Assembly (NCBI GenBank): GCA_913776615.1
Contig: CAJYPK010000022.1
Location: forward strand, 120,227 to 184,226
DNA from: an uncultured Hymenobacter sp.
GTDB lineage: Bacteria > Bacteroidota > Bacteroidia > Cytophagales > Hymenobacteraceae
Reading direction: 5' to 3'
Length of the DNA: 64,000 bases
Shown: positions 48,977 to 57,732 of the stretch, in pieces
Numbering within the stretch: the stretch's first letter is position 1
Layout of the letters: each line of letters begins with the position of its first letter
The notes under the pieces: model-generated
What the model saw: the letters and a program-made list of their open reading frames with translations, nothing else
Database searches by the model: none
Told to the model about the DNA's origin: nothing
Position numbers and translations under genes: made by a program

Positions 48977-51544
48977 TTAAAAATCAATCTTGAAACGGCC
49001 GCGCAATCCCCACTCCGCCACGTTGGGATTATCCAGGTAAGTCAGGCGCTTCACGATGTCGAGGCGAAACAGCTTGAAGATATTGGCCACGCCCACGCTG
49101 GCCTCGGCGTAGGGCTGGCTCCCCAGCGCAAAAGCGGTGGGCTGGCCCTGGGCATCGCGCAAAAACTCGTAGAGTTCGGGGTGGGCGCTGGGGTTGTTTT
49201 CGGGCCGGATGCCGCCGTAGAGCAGCTTGAGCGAGGCGGTTTCGCGCAGCTTGAGCTTTTTGATGAGCGGCAGCTTGTTGAAGAAGAAGCCGTTGAAATT
49301 ATGGTCGATGAACAGGCTGGCGTAGTGGTCGCTCGAAAACTCCAGGAAATTCATCAGGTTGTAGGAGTTGAGCTGGTACGAGTATGTCTGGTTGGCGCGG
49401 TGGATGTCGAGCAGCGGGAAGGGCACCTGCCCAAACACGTAGCCGCCCTCCAGCGTCACGTCGGCGTGGCCGAGTTGCGAGAGGTAGAAGCGCTTGGTCG
49501 CGTTGATGGCCGCGTTGGTGTAGTTGTATTCACCGCCGAAAAAGCCCCGCAGCCCCGTCGCCACCCGCGCCCGGAAAATGGGATATTGGTTGATGATAGG
49601 CGTGCGGTAGAGCTTGCCCTGGTAAAACGCCTCCTTGGGCGCCCAGCGCAAATCCAGCGACAGCTCGCTGGTGGTCAGCGTCGTGACGTAGTGCGGGCCG
49701 TCCTGGTCGTGGCGGCGGAAATACAGCCCCCCGGCCGGCGACTGCTGCAACTTGCGAAAGCCCAGCGTGTACGAAAAGTGGTTGCTAAACTCCTTGATGT
49801 AGTCGAGCCGGTACACGTCGTTGTAGAGGTAGCGGTTATTCACCCCGCGCTTGAACGAGAGCAGAAAATTATCCTCCTGCACAAATTGCAACTCCTGTCC
49901 CGGAATGCGGGTATCGCGCTGAAAGCTAGCCCGAATGAAGTGCTGCGGGAAGGTGTAGATGGATTTCCCGTTGAGCGCGTAGGTCGAGCTTAAAAAGTAC
50001 TTCCACTGCTCGTCCTTAAAGCCGTAGGCGGCGTAGGTCTCGAAGTACAGGCGCTTGCTAAACTCGGGCGTGGTGCGCCCGCCCAGCCGCAGCCGAAAGC
50101 CCTCCACGGGGTTGAAGCTGTAAAACGTATTGGCTGGCCCCACCTCGAACGGCCCGAACGACTTGTAGCCCGAAAACAGGAACGTAAACAGCGAGAGCGT
50201 CCGCTGAAACGACTTGATAGTCTGTAGCGTATCAACGTTTTTATAAATCGAGCGTTCCAGCTGCGAGAGGCTGTCGGGCCGGTGCTGCTCCAGAAACCGG
50301 GCGGGCCGCGACGAAAGACTGTCCCCGGCCACGCGGCTGGGGCCGGCGTACACGGCCTCGGGCTCGGACTGGTTGATTACATACTTATCAAACGACACCG
50401 TGCGCTCGCCATAAAAACCCGAGCCCTTGTCCGTCACCCCGAAGTCGATGCCCAGAAAGGTCTTGCTCAGGTGGTAGCGGTGGTCGGGGTTTTCGGCAAA
50501 GTTGAGCGTGGCGTTCAGGCTCTTGACGAAATTGAGGTTGATGCGCTTATCGACCGACAAGTTGGCCTGCTGCACGGCGTAGTTGCCGTCGAGCGTGACG
50601 TAGAGCTTGCCCGCAAACAGCATGTCGCCCTTGGTGCGCGGGAAAAAGCTCAGCTCGACGAGCTGCGGCACGTGCTGCTTGAGCGTGTCGGAGATGTAGT
50701 ACTGGTAGAAGGTCGGCGCGTTGGCGGCGATGGGGCTGAGCAGCTGATTGCCCAGCAGGGCGACATTGTTGGCGTAGATGTCAATGTCCTGGTACATCCG
50801 GTTGAAGTACGCACTCAGGCCCTCGTTATCAATAAAATGCTTGTCGAACTCCACCTGCTTGTTGCCCAGCTCGATGGACTTGCGCTTCTCGGGATTTTTG
50901 CGGTAGTACTCCTTGGCTAGCTTTTCCTCGATGTAGATGGGCAGAATATTGACCCCGCCGGCCGCCAGCGAGTCCTGCTTGCGGAAGAGAAACTGGTAGT
51001 TCTTGAAAACCTTACGGTTCTTGAACTTCTCCGATAAGTTACTGAAGGAGAAGGTCATCTTCTCGTACTTCTCGTACTCAACGTAGTCGTAGCTCTCGGG
51101 CCGGTTCTTCTCCTTATTCGCAATCACCTGGCGGATGAGCGTCACGGCCGGGTTGTCTTTATTCTTGTAGCGCGGGGGCTTGTAGCCCTTCACCACCACC
51201 TCGTTGAGCTGGGCCGCGCTGGTGCTCAGCTGCACGTTGATTTCCTGGGCCGCGCCGGGCGTAAAGGTCTTGGTAACCGTGCGATAGCCCAGGTAGCTGA
51301 ATACCAGCGAGGCGTACTGCGTGGGCACTTGCAGGGTGTAGTGGCCGCTCTCGTCGGTATTGGTTCCCAGCGCCGCCTGCGGCACCGCCACGCTCACGAA
51401 GGGCAGCTTCTCCCGGGTTTTGGCATCGGTCACGACCCCGCGAATGGTCGTGTACTGGGCCAGCGCCGGCGTCGCGGTGCTCAGCAGCCACAGCAGGCCG
51501 CCGAGCGCCGCGAGGAGGTGATGCCGGGTAGGCAAACGTTTCAT
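48977..51544 (-). CDS. DUF5686 outer-membrane protein with carboxypeptidase-like regulatory domain
   Basis: 855 residues. Signal 'LLWLLSTATPALAQ'. An N-terminal CarboxypepD_reg-like domain contains 'IRGVVTDAKTREKLPFVSVAVPQAALGTNTDESGHYTLQVP' and 'SLVFSYLGYRTVTKTFTPG', as in TonB-dependent proteins. A long DUF5686 beta-barrel body ends 'WGLRGRFKIDF'. It probably resides in the outer membrane; function unknown. The start overlaps the GtrA stop by 4 bp (ATGA), so it belongs to the inositol-lipid operon and might move or place the lipid in the outer membrane (inference). Confidence 0.86.
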   Translation of the reverse strand: MKRLPTRHHLLAALGGLLWLLSTATPALAQYTTIRGVVTDAKTREKLPFVSVAVPQAALGTNTDESGHYTLQVPTQYASLVFSYLGYRTVTKTFTPGAAQEINVQLSTSAAQLNEVVVKGYKPPRYKNKDNPAVTLIRQVIANKEKNRPESYDYVEYEKYEKMTFSFSNLSEKFKNRKVFKNYQFLFRKQDSLAAGGVNILPIYIEEKLAKEYYRKNPEKRKSIELGNKQVEFDKHFIDNEGLSAYFNRMYQDIDIYANNVALLGNQLLSPIAANAPTFYQYYISDTLKQHVPQLVELSFFPRTKGDMLFAGKLYVTLDGNYAVQQANLSVDKRINLNFVKSLNATLNFAENPDHRYHLSKTFLGIDFGVTDKGSGFYGERTVSFDKYVINQSEPEAVYAGPSRVAGDSLSSRPARFLEQHRPDSLSQLERSIYKNVDTLQTIKSFQRTLSLFTFLFSGYKSFGPFEVGPANTFYSFNPVEGFRLRLGGRTTPEFSKRLYFETYAAYGFKDEQWKYFLSSTYALNGKSIYTFPQHFIRASFQRDTRIPGQELQFVQEDNFLLSFKRGVNNRYLYNDVYRLDYIKEFSNHFSYTLGFRKLQQSPAGGLYFRRHDQDGPHYVTTLTTSELSLDLRWAPKEAFYQGKLYRTPIINQYPIFRARVATGLRGFFGGEYNYTNAAINATKRFYLSQLGHADVTLEGGYVFGQVPFPLLDIHRANQTYSYQLNSYNLMNFLEFSSDHYASLFIDHNFNGFFFNKLPLIKKLKLRETASLKLLYGGIRPENNPSAHPELYEFLRDAQGQPTAFALGSQPYAEASVGVANIFKLFRLDIVKRLTYLDNPNVAEWGLRGRFKIDF

Positions 51545-51924
51545 GATTGCTTGAAGACGAAATGCAGCTGCATAAAGTAATTGAACCCGATACCCACCAG
51601 GAGCGACACGAGTACTTTACTAGCCAAGTAATTAGCGTGCAGCCACTGCGTAAATACGTACACCCCGGCGGCGTTCAGCAGCAGGCTGCCCAGCCACACC
51701 AGCGCGTACCGGATTCCCTGCTGACGCGCCCGCTGCTGCGATACCTTAAAGACGAGGTGCCGGCCTAAATAAAAATTCGTAATTCCCCCCGCCGTATTGC
51801 CCAGCATGGTGCCGAGCAAATACCAGCTGTGGAAGACCTCGACGCATACGATAGTCACTAAAAAATCGACGGCTGTTCCGGCCGCTGAGGCTGCCTGGGC
51901 CTTGAGCAAACGGGGAATACGCAC
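51541..51924 (-). CDS. GtrA family membrane protein
   Basis: 127 residues with four helices. 'QAASAAGTAVDFLVTIVCVEVFHSWYLLGTMLGNTAGGITNFYLGRHLVF' and 'GIRYALVWLGSLLLNAAGVYVFTQ' match GtrA. GtrA proteins are small membrane proteins linked to flipping of lipid-linked sugars. It sits between pgpA and DUF5686 with minimal spacing and may act on an inositol lipid or its precursor here. That last point is inference from the operon. Confidence 0.85.
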   Translation of the reverse strand: MRIPRLLKAQAASAAGTAVDFLVTIVCVEVFHSWYLLGTMLGNTAGGITNFYLGRHLVFKVSQQRARQQGIRYALVWLGSLLLNAAGVYVFTQWLHANYLASKVLVSLLVGIGFNYFMQLHFVFKQS

Positions 51925-51927
51925 GGC

Positions 51928-52377
51928 CTAGAGGTAGCCCAGCCGCACGGCGGCGTGCAGCAGCAGGTTGGTGTAGAGGCCGGCCAGTACGTCGTCCATC
52001 ATCACTCCCACCCCGCCCGGCAGCGCCTCCATCTTGCGGATAGACAAGGGCTTGACGATGTCGAAAAACCGGAACAGTACCAGCCCCGCCAGCAGGCGCG
52101 GCCCGGTGAGGGGAATCAGCAGCATCCCTACCCACATGCCCGCTACCTCGTCGATCACCACGCGGTAGCTGTCCTTGCCCCAGAGACTTTCGACGCGCTG
52201 GGCGGCCAGCGTGCCCAAGGCCAGCAAAGCCAGCGTGAGCAAGCCCTGCTGGCCCGCGCTCAGCACCACGCCACCGGCCTGGGCCAGGTACAGCCCGAGG
52301 CAGCAGGCCACGGCCGCGACCGTGCCGCCGCCCTTCGCGTACCCGATGCCCAGGACGGTGGCGATTAGCTTAAACAT
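51928..52377 (-). CDS. pgpA: Phosphatidylglycerophosphatase A family protein
   Basis: 149 residues. 'IGYAKGGGTVAAVACCLG', 'GKDSYRVVIDEVAGMWVGMLLIP' and 'RFFDIVKPLSIRKMEALPGGVGVMMDDVLAGLYTNLLL' are the PgpA signatures with the conserved acidic residues. In inositol-lipid operons of Bacteroides the homologue removes phosphate from phosphatidylinositol phosphate. Given ino1 16 nt upstream and the phosphotransferase downstream, that role is more likely here than phosphatidylglycerol synthesis. Confidence 0.88.
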   Translation of the reverse strand: MFKLIATVLGIGYAKGGGTVAAVACCLGLYLAQAGGVVLSAGQQGLLTLALLALGTLAAQRVESLWGKDSYRVVIDEVAGMWVGMLLIPLTGPRLLAGLVLFRFFDIVKPLSIRKMEALPGGVGVMMDDVLAGLYTNLLLHAAVRLGYL

Positions 52378-52393
52378 ACTACTAAGCAGCCGC

Positions 52394-53716
52394 TTACGCT
52401 ACCGGCTCATCCTGGTATTGCTCCAGGTTGCTGGTTTCCACGCGGCTCACGCCCATAAAGTCGCGCAGGGTGTTGTGCAACGTCACGAGCTGCTTGAAGA
52501 TGTCGTGCTCGGGGCGCACGGCAGGGTCGGTCGTCTGGGGCGATTTGAGGTAGAACGACAGCCACTCCTGCACGCCCGACATGCCGGCGCGCTTGGCCAG
52601 GTCGCTGAACAGCGCCAGGTCGAGCACCAGCGGGGCGGCCAGGATGGAGTCGCGGCAGAGAAAGTCGATCTTAATCTGCATAGGATAGTTCAGCCAGCCG
52701 AAGATGTCGATGTTGTCCCAACTTTCCTTGTTGTCGCCGGCGGGCGGGTAGTAGTTGATGCGCACCTTGTGGTACATATCGCCGTATAGCTCCGGGTTTT
52801 CCTCGGGGTGAAACACGCTGTCGAGCACGCTCAGCTTCGACACCTCCTTGGTTTTGAAGTTGTCCGGGTCGTCGAGCACCAGGCCGTCGCGGTTGCCCAA
52901 GATGTTGGTCGAAAACCAGCCGCGCACGCCCAGGGCGCGGGCGCTCAGGCCGGGGGCCAGGATGGTTTTCATCAGCGTCTGGCCGGTTTTGAAGTCCTTG
53001 CCCGCCACGGGAGTGTTGGTGAGGGCAGCCAGCTCCAGCAGGGCGGGCACGTCCACGGTCAGGTTGGGCGCACCATTCACGAAGGGCACGCCTTCCTTGA
53101 GGGCGGCGTAGGCGTAAATCATGCTCGGCGCGATGTTGGCGGCGCTGGTGCGCAGGCCTTCCTCGAAGGCGGCCAGCGTGCGGTGCGTCTCGGACGGCTC
53201 GTGGTAGATTTCGGTCGAGCCGCACCACACCATGACGAGGCGGCTGCACTCACGCTCGGCCTTGAAATTACGGATGTCGGCAATCACCTGCTCGGCCAGG
53301 TCGAGCTTGGTGGTGAATTGCTTAACGTGCGTACCATCGAGGTTTTTCACGTAGTGTGGGTCGAAGGCCGCCTTCATGGGCTTGAGGGCTTCGAGCTCGG
53401 CGCGCACGGGCTGCAAGGTCTTGTAGCCCAGCACTTCGGCTTTCAGCGAAGCCTCGTACACGTTGTCTTCGTACACGTCCCAGCCGCCAAACTCCACGTC
53501 GTCGAGGCTGGCCAGCGGCACAAAATCCTTGATCAGCTGGTTGCCGTCCGCGGTCCGGATCTTGCCCATTTGCGTGAGCGAGCCGATGGGCTGCCCCTCG
53601 CCCTTGCGCACGGCCAACACGCCGGCAATGAGGGTAGTAGCTACGGCGCCCATGCCCGGTAGCAAAATGCCGAGCTTGCCCTCGGCGGGGGCAAGCAGCC
53701 CGTTGTAATCTTTCAT
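52394..53716 (-). CDS. ino1: Inositol-3-phosphate synthase
   Basis: 440 residues, bacterial/eukaryotic MIPS family. 'LGILLPGMGAVATTLIAGVLAVRKG' binds NAD. 'FVNGAPNLTVDVPALLELAALTNTPVAGKDFKTGQTLMKTILAPGL' contains the signature GKDxKTGQT with the catalytic Lys. 'STNILGNRDGLVLDDPDNFKTKEVSKLSVLDSVF' completes the active site. It converts glucose-6-phosphate to inositol-3-phosphate and is the first, committed gene of the inositol-lipid operon. The C-terminal residues and stop use the same GGTAGCGTAAGC phrase seen at the DUF3050 stop. Confidence 0.95.
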   Translation of the reverse strand: MKDYNGLLAPAEGKLGILLPGMGAVATTLIAGVLAVRKGEGQPIGSLTQMGKIRTADGNQLIKDFVPLASLDDVEFGGWDVYEDNVYEASLKAEVLGYKTLQPVRAELEALKPMKAAFDPHYVKNLDGTHVKQFTTKLDLAEQVIADIRNFKAERECSRLVMVWCGSTEIYHEPSETHRTLAAFEEGLRTSAANIAPSMIYAYAALKEGVPFVNGAPNLTVDVPALLELAALTNTPVAGKDFKTGQTLMKTILAPGLSARALGVRGWFSTNILGNRDGLVLDDPDNFKTKEVSKLSVLDSVFHPEENPELYGDMYHKVRINYYPPAGDNKESWDNIDIFGWLNYPMQIKIDFLCRDSILAAPLVLDLALFSDLAKRAGMSGVQEWLSFYLKSPQTTDPAVRPEHDIFKQLVTLHNTLRDFMGVSRVETSNLEQYQDEPVA

Positions 53717-53874
53717 CTTGTGGTAATGGGTTGCGGTGGCCTAGAGAATAGCTTGTTGCGGGTCAGGCCACTATAAGGGCAACAAGTCGAGGGAAGGAAA
53801 AAAAGTAAGACCCGGGCCAGGCACCGGGGACCCGCTACCGCAGGCAAGCGGGATATGACGCAGCGGCGGCGAGT

Positions 53875-54357
53875 TTATTTTTGGGCCAGGGCTAAATTTT
53901 GCGTAAGCTGGGCGAGCACGGCCATGCCCGCCTCCAGCTGCTGGCACGGAATGCCGCGGCCCGCCAGCTCGTACATCTCCCGGATTATCGGCACCACTTC
54001 GTGCTCCAGCGCCCGGCCTTTGTCGGTGAGCAAGATGCGCTTGTTGCGGCGGTCCTGGCTGTCTTCGCTGCGCGTCACGAGCTCGCGGCGCACCATGTTG
54101 TCGAGCATGGCCGTCAGGCTGGCCTTGTCGCGATTTACGGCGTCGGCGATCTGTTGCTGGTTCACGCAGTCCTGGCGCCAGAGGTAGCGCAGTACCTGCA
54201 TCATCTCGGTGGTAAGGTCGATGCTACACTCCTTGAACCGCTGGCGCAAATAACATCGAAATGCACTACCCGTGAGCATGATAGCTTCGGAAAAAGCGGC
54301 TAAGGATTCAGGTGAGACCACGGATGACGTAAAAGAAAAGACAAAGTTACGTAACAT
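53875..54357 (-). CDS. MarR family transcriptional regulator
   Basis: 160 residues. The winged helix shows 'TTEMMQVLRYLWRQDCVNQQQIADAVNRDKASLTAMLDNMVRRELVTRSEDSQDRRNKRILLTDKGRAL', with the DxRxxR wing. Helix 1 spans 'AAFSEAIMLTGSAFRCYLRQRF', which supports the upstream start; 54279 is an alternative. The gene lies behind ino1 on the same strand but ahead of its promoter, and could regulate that operon or the outer-membrane gene upstream. Confidence 0.9.
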   Translation of the reverse strand: MLRNFVFSFTSSVVSPESLAAFSEAIMLTGSAFRCYLRQRFKECSIDLTTEMMQVLRYLWRQDCVNQQQIADAVNRDKASLTAMLDNMVRRELVTRSEDSQDRRNKRILLTDKGRALEHEVVPIIREMYELAGRGIPCQQLEAGMAVLAQLTQNLALAQK

Positions 54358-54360
54358 ACC

Positions 54361-54374
54361 GTTAGAGGTCTAAC
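54361..54374 (-). promoter_or_regulatory. Palindrome before the MarR gene
   Basis: GTTAGAGGTCTAAC has 6-bp inverted arms and lies 4 nt before the MarR start. A GTTACGTAAC palindrome (54345-54354) lies just inside the frame. A site of this kind fits autoregulation by a MarR dimer. Confidence 0.5.
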
Positions 54375-54398
54375 ATTGTTCGGGGGGGCCTGGGAGCG

Positions 54399-54552
54399 GA
54401 GAACGGAGAGCTTGGAACTGAGAACCTAGAACTGAGAGCTTAAAGCTTAGAGCCAAAACGTTGTACTTTACACTCAGAATGCTTCTTTACTGAGCTTTCT
54501 CAGAGCCAACGTCTAGGCTCTCAGTTCTAGGTTCTCAGTTCTTAGGTTCTCA
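54399..54552. repeat. Inverted repeat, family 2 copy B
   Basis: A 25-bp perfect core (54415-54439 with 54517-54541) lies within longer imperfect arms of repeated GAACTGAGAACCTA phrases. The TGA stop of the barrel gene (54550-54552) is in the right end. It resembles the repeat at 35112-35204. Confidence 0.82.
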
Positions 54553-57144
54553 AAACCGGAACCCGGCCGAAATATACGGGTACGCTCCTTCCCGCGAAAA
54601 CCCGACAACTGCCTGAAATAAAACTAATTGTGCAGGTAAAAAATATACCCCGCCGCCGTAGCCCATGTGCCAGGTCGAGGAGGCTTCGCCCGGCGACCAC
54701 ACCCGGCCGATGTCGTGAAAGGCCACCAGGCCCAGCGTGCCCGGCAACAGGTAGGAAGTGAAATCCAGCAGCTTGTAGCGCAGCTCCAGGTTATTGTAAA
54801 GCATGCTTTTACCCGTAAAGCGCCACAGGTAGTAGCCCCGCAGATTTTGGGCACCGCCGAGCTTGAGCTGCTGATAATAATTGGCCCGGCCGAGGGTGGT
54901 GCCGCCGCCCGTGCGGTTGGCAATCACCAGGCTGGAGTCGCGGGCGGGGCTGGCGTAGAACGTAAACTCGGTCAGGGCCTGGCCGAAGGCGTGCGGGTCG
55001 CGGTCGAAGCGGCGCAGGCCGCTTACGCTCGTGCTCCAGTACACCCCCCGGTGGGCCACCAGGGCGCGGTCGCGGGTGTCGAAGGTGGCGGTGCCGGTGA
55101 GGCCGGCGTAGGCCTGCCGGCTGAATACTTCCTCGTCGGGATGCTGCTCGCTGTACACGCGCAGGTAGCGACTGCGGTTTTCTTCGGCGTCGCTGGTGTA
55201 GTACTGGCCCAGCAGGCCGCCGCTCAGGCGCCAGCGCTGGAAGGTGCGGCTCAGGCGCACGTCGGCCGTAAACAGGTTGTACACCCCGCGGTAGTAGCGA
55301 ATGCGCCGGTCGCCCTCGTTGACGAATTCCGTCTCGTTGCCCACGCCGAAGAAGTTGCTGTTGTAGTGCGGGCCTTTCGATTGGAGGTTTACCACCAGGT
55401 CATTCCGCCCCAGCGCCCGCTTGAAATCACCGTTGTAGTTGAGCAGCAGCGAGCTATTACCGAAGCCATAGTTTATCAGCAAGCTCTGCCGCGAGCCGTA
55501 GGGCGCTTTGTGAAAGGCCTGCCGCTGGTAGATAATGTTGCCGATCAGTTGCACGCCGTAGTCGCGGTTGTAGCCCACGAAGACCAGCGGCTGCAAGAAA
55601 TTATACTTGTAGCCCGTGCGCGGGAAGGCATTGATGGTCGAATCGGTCGCGGTGCGCACGCGGGCCAGCCCGTCGGCCGGCAGCTGGTTGGGCTCGTCGG
55701 CCCGGTCGTAGATCCAGAGCTTGGTTTTCTGATGCAAACCGGGATCGACGGTGAAGGTGTCGTTGTCGGCCCCGCCGATCAGGCGCACGCGGATGGGCGA
55801 GCGGGCGGTGCCCGTCACGGCGAAAGTATCCTCGCCTCCCTGGCCGTAGATGCGCAGCTCGCGGGTCACGGCCGGGTCGAAGGTGCGCTGGTAGAGCACG
55901 GCCCCGGGAGTGCCATCCTTTTTGAGCTTGGTGCTCGTGACGCGCAAGTGCCCCTGGGGCTCGTGGGCGATTTCGAGGCGCTCGCGCTTGTCAGAGCCGG
56001 CGATGCTCACCGTGCGGGCCAGGAAGCGGTAGTAGTGCAGCGCCTGCTTGGCCAGGATGTCGCGCCGGGCCTTGAGATTGTGGGCCAGCTGCGGGCCGCT
56101 GAGCTGGTAGATATTCGGCGGCAGCCGGCGCAGGGCGCTGTCGATCAGCCCGTCGGTGAGCCGGGCCTGCACGTAGGCAATCTGCTTTTGCCAGTCTTCC
56201 TCGCTTAATTCATTGAGGAAGAAGCGGTCGAAGTCGCGGGCCTTATCGTTCCAGCGGTTGATAGACCGGATGTGGTCGTCGTAGCCCTGCACGTTGGACT
56301 TGAAGATGTGGCGCGACAGCGCCCAGGGCAACGCCCCCGAGGGCTTGTAAAATACGTGGTCGCGGTCGCGGGGCACGGGCTCGTAGCGGCTGCCCTTCTC
56401 CGTTTCGACGCGCTGCCAGCGCCACTGGTCCTCGTGGCGGTCGTAATCGCCGAGCAGCATATCGAGCAGGCGGGCGCGCAGCACGGTAGCCTGGTCCACG
56501 CGGTTGTCGTTGTCTTTTTGCAGGCGGTCCTGGGCCTTTTCCGTGTTATCGGTTTTGTCGGCGTCCAGCGGCTCGCGCTCCTCGAAAAGAAAGGTCTGAT
56601 TAGCAAAGTCCTGGCGGTACTGGCCCAGGGCGGGGTCGTCGGGCACGAAAACTATCTCGGGGTTGGCGTGCGGAATGCCCAGCGCCGCGGCCAGCGGCGG
56701 CACCACGAGCGCCGAGTACGGATGCGAGGCCGACACCTGGTCTTGCAAGATGTCCTTGGCGATGGTAGGCCGCAGGGCGGGCGGCAGGCCGCGCTCGGGG
56801 TACTTCTGGATGGTGCGCAGCACCCATTCCTGCCCGCTGGCATCGCGCATGCGCAGCGACTTGGTTTGCAGGCCGCCACCGCGCTGCTCGATGGTGAGGC
56901 CGCCCTTTTCGCGGCCCAGGTGAAACACCCGCAACCTGACGGGCGCGGCCCACAGCTGGCGGTAGCTCTGGCCCAGCAGCCAGCGGTGCGTGGCGGATAC
57001 TTCGTTGTAAGTCGGCTCAATGGCCACGGTTACGCTGTCGGCGGTGGGCCTTTGGGCCAGCGCCGGCCCGGCCAGCCCACCGAGCAGGACGGTTAACAGT
57101 ATTTTTTCAGCGCGGGGATAAGTAGTAAACGGGCGTAGATTCAT
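54550..57144 (-). CDS. Outer-membrane barrel protein with kinase-like periplasmic domain
   Basis: 864 residues. Signal 'LLGGLAGPALAQ'. Residues about 90-350 resemble a small-kinase fold: 'LRMRDASGQEWVLRTIQK' (N-lobe), 'LLDMLLGDYDRHEDQWRWQ' (232-243, like the DRHxxN catalytic loop of HipA/FAM20/PI-kinases) and 'YEPVPRDRDHVFYK' (258-263, possible metal Asp). A middle beta part has 'GQGGEDTFAVTG' and 'GGADNDTFTVD', and the last about 400 residues form a BamA/TamA-like barrel ending 'YPYISAGFRF'. Family members are usually labelled BamA/TamA-like. Kinase activity is a hypothesis from motifs only. Confidence 0.72.
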   Translation of the reverse strand: MNLRPFTTYPRAEKILLTVLLGGLAGPALAQRPTADSVTVAIEPTYNEVSATHRWLLGQSYRQLWAAPVRLRVFHLGREKGGLTIEQRGGGLQTKSLRMRDASGQEWVLRTIQKYPERGLPPALRPTIAKDILQDQVSASHPYSALVVPPLAAALGIPHANPEIVFVPDDPALGQYRQDFANQTFLFEEREPLDADKTDNTEKAQDRLQKDNDNRVDQATVLRARLLDMLLGDYDRHEDQWRWQRVETEKGSRYEPVPRDRDHVFYKPSGALPWALSRHIFKSNVQGYDDHIRSINRWNDKARDFDRFFLNELSEEDWQKQIAYVQARLTDGLIDSALRRLPPNIYQLSGPQLAHNLKARRDILAKQALHYYRFLARTVSIAGSDKRERLEIAHEPQGHLRVTSTKLKKDGTPGAVLYQRTFDPAVTRELRIYGQGGEDTFAVTGTARSPIRVRLIGGADNDTFTVDPGLHQKTKLWIYDRADEPNQLPADGLARVRTATDSTINAFPRTGYKYNFLQPLVFVGYNRDYGVQLIGNIIYQRQAFHKAPYGSRQSLLINYGFGNSSLLLNYNGDFKRALGRNDLVVNLQSKGPHYNSNFFGVGNETEFVNEGDRRIRYYRGVYNLFTADVRLSRTFQRWRLSGGLLGQYYTSDAEENRSRYLRVYSEQHPDEEVFSRQAYAGLTGTATFDTRDRALVAHRGVYWSTSVSGLRRFDRDPHAFGQALTEFTFYASPARDSSLVIANRTGGGTTLGRANYYQQLKLGGAQNLRGYYLWRFTGKSMLYNNLELRYKLLDFTSYLLPGTLGLVAFHDIGRVWSPGEASSTWHMGYGGGVYFLPAQLVLFQAVVGFSREGAYPYISAGFRF

Positions 57145-57732
57145 GCAAACGCGGTAAGAGGCACTTTAACGGGAAAAACCTTCACGAAGTGGTCAGAATA
57201 CCAAGCTAGCTTGCTCGAAATAGGCGCTCAACCTTGGCCCGACAGCGGCAGAGGGGCCACCAACTTCCTCCATTCTTCCCTTAGTATTTACCTCAACAAG
57301 TCAACCCACTAACGCGGTTTTACCAGCAGTAGTTGGTGGGGGTAGTACCGTGGACTTTGCAGTCCGCCTATCGTCAGCCCACCGAAGCGCGGGCCACGAA
57401 GCCCACGGTGCTATCTCCCCCGACTTTAACCGGAAAATCAACGCATATCGACGATTACCGGCCCGGCGGGCAAGGTGCCGGTGAACGAGGGGGGCCGGCC
57501 CCTTAGTCACTATGACCTTACTACTCAGGCCACTCATTTATTTGCCCCTGAGTCTTTTAGTACTAAAAGGATACTGAATTGCATAAACCCGGCGGGCCGT
57601 GCGTAGATTTACTAAAACCTGCCGGGCGCATTTTTTCCGCGCCAGTCGGTCAGTACCTCTCCTCCTTCCGAAGTGGCACCCGTGGCTTGGCGCTCAGCGC
57701 CACAGCCGGTGCCCTGCCTTTCCCACCATCCT
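57145..57732. other. Divergent gene-free interval
   Basis: No coding frame is convincing. CTTTTAGTACTAAAAG (57554-57569) is a perfect 16-bp palindrome about 165 nt before the adhesin gene and may be an operator. A GGACT-TTGC-AGTCC hairpin lies near 57353. Nothing else is recognised. Confidence 0.5.
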
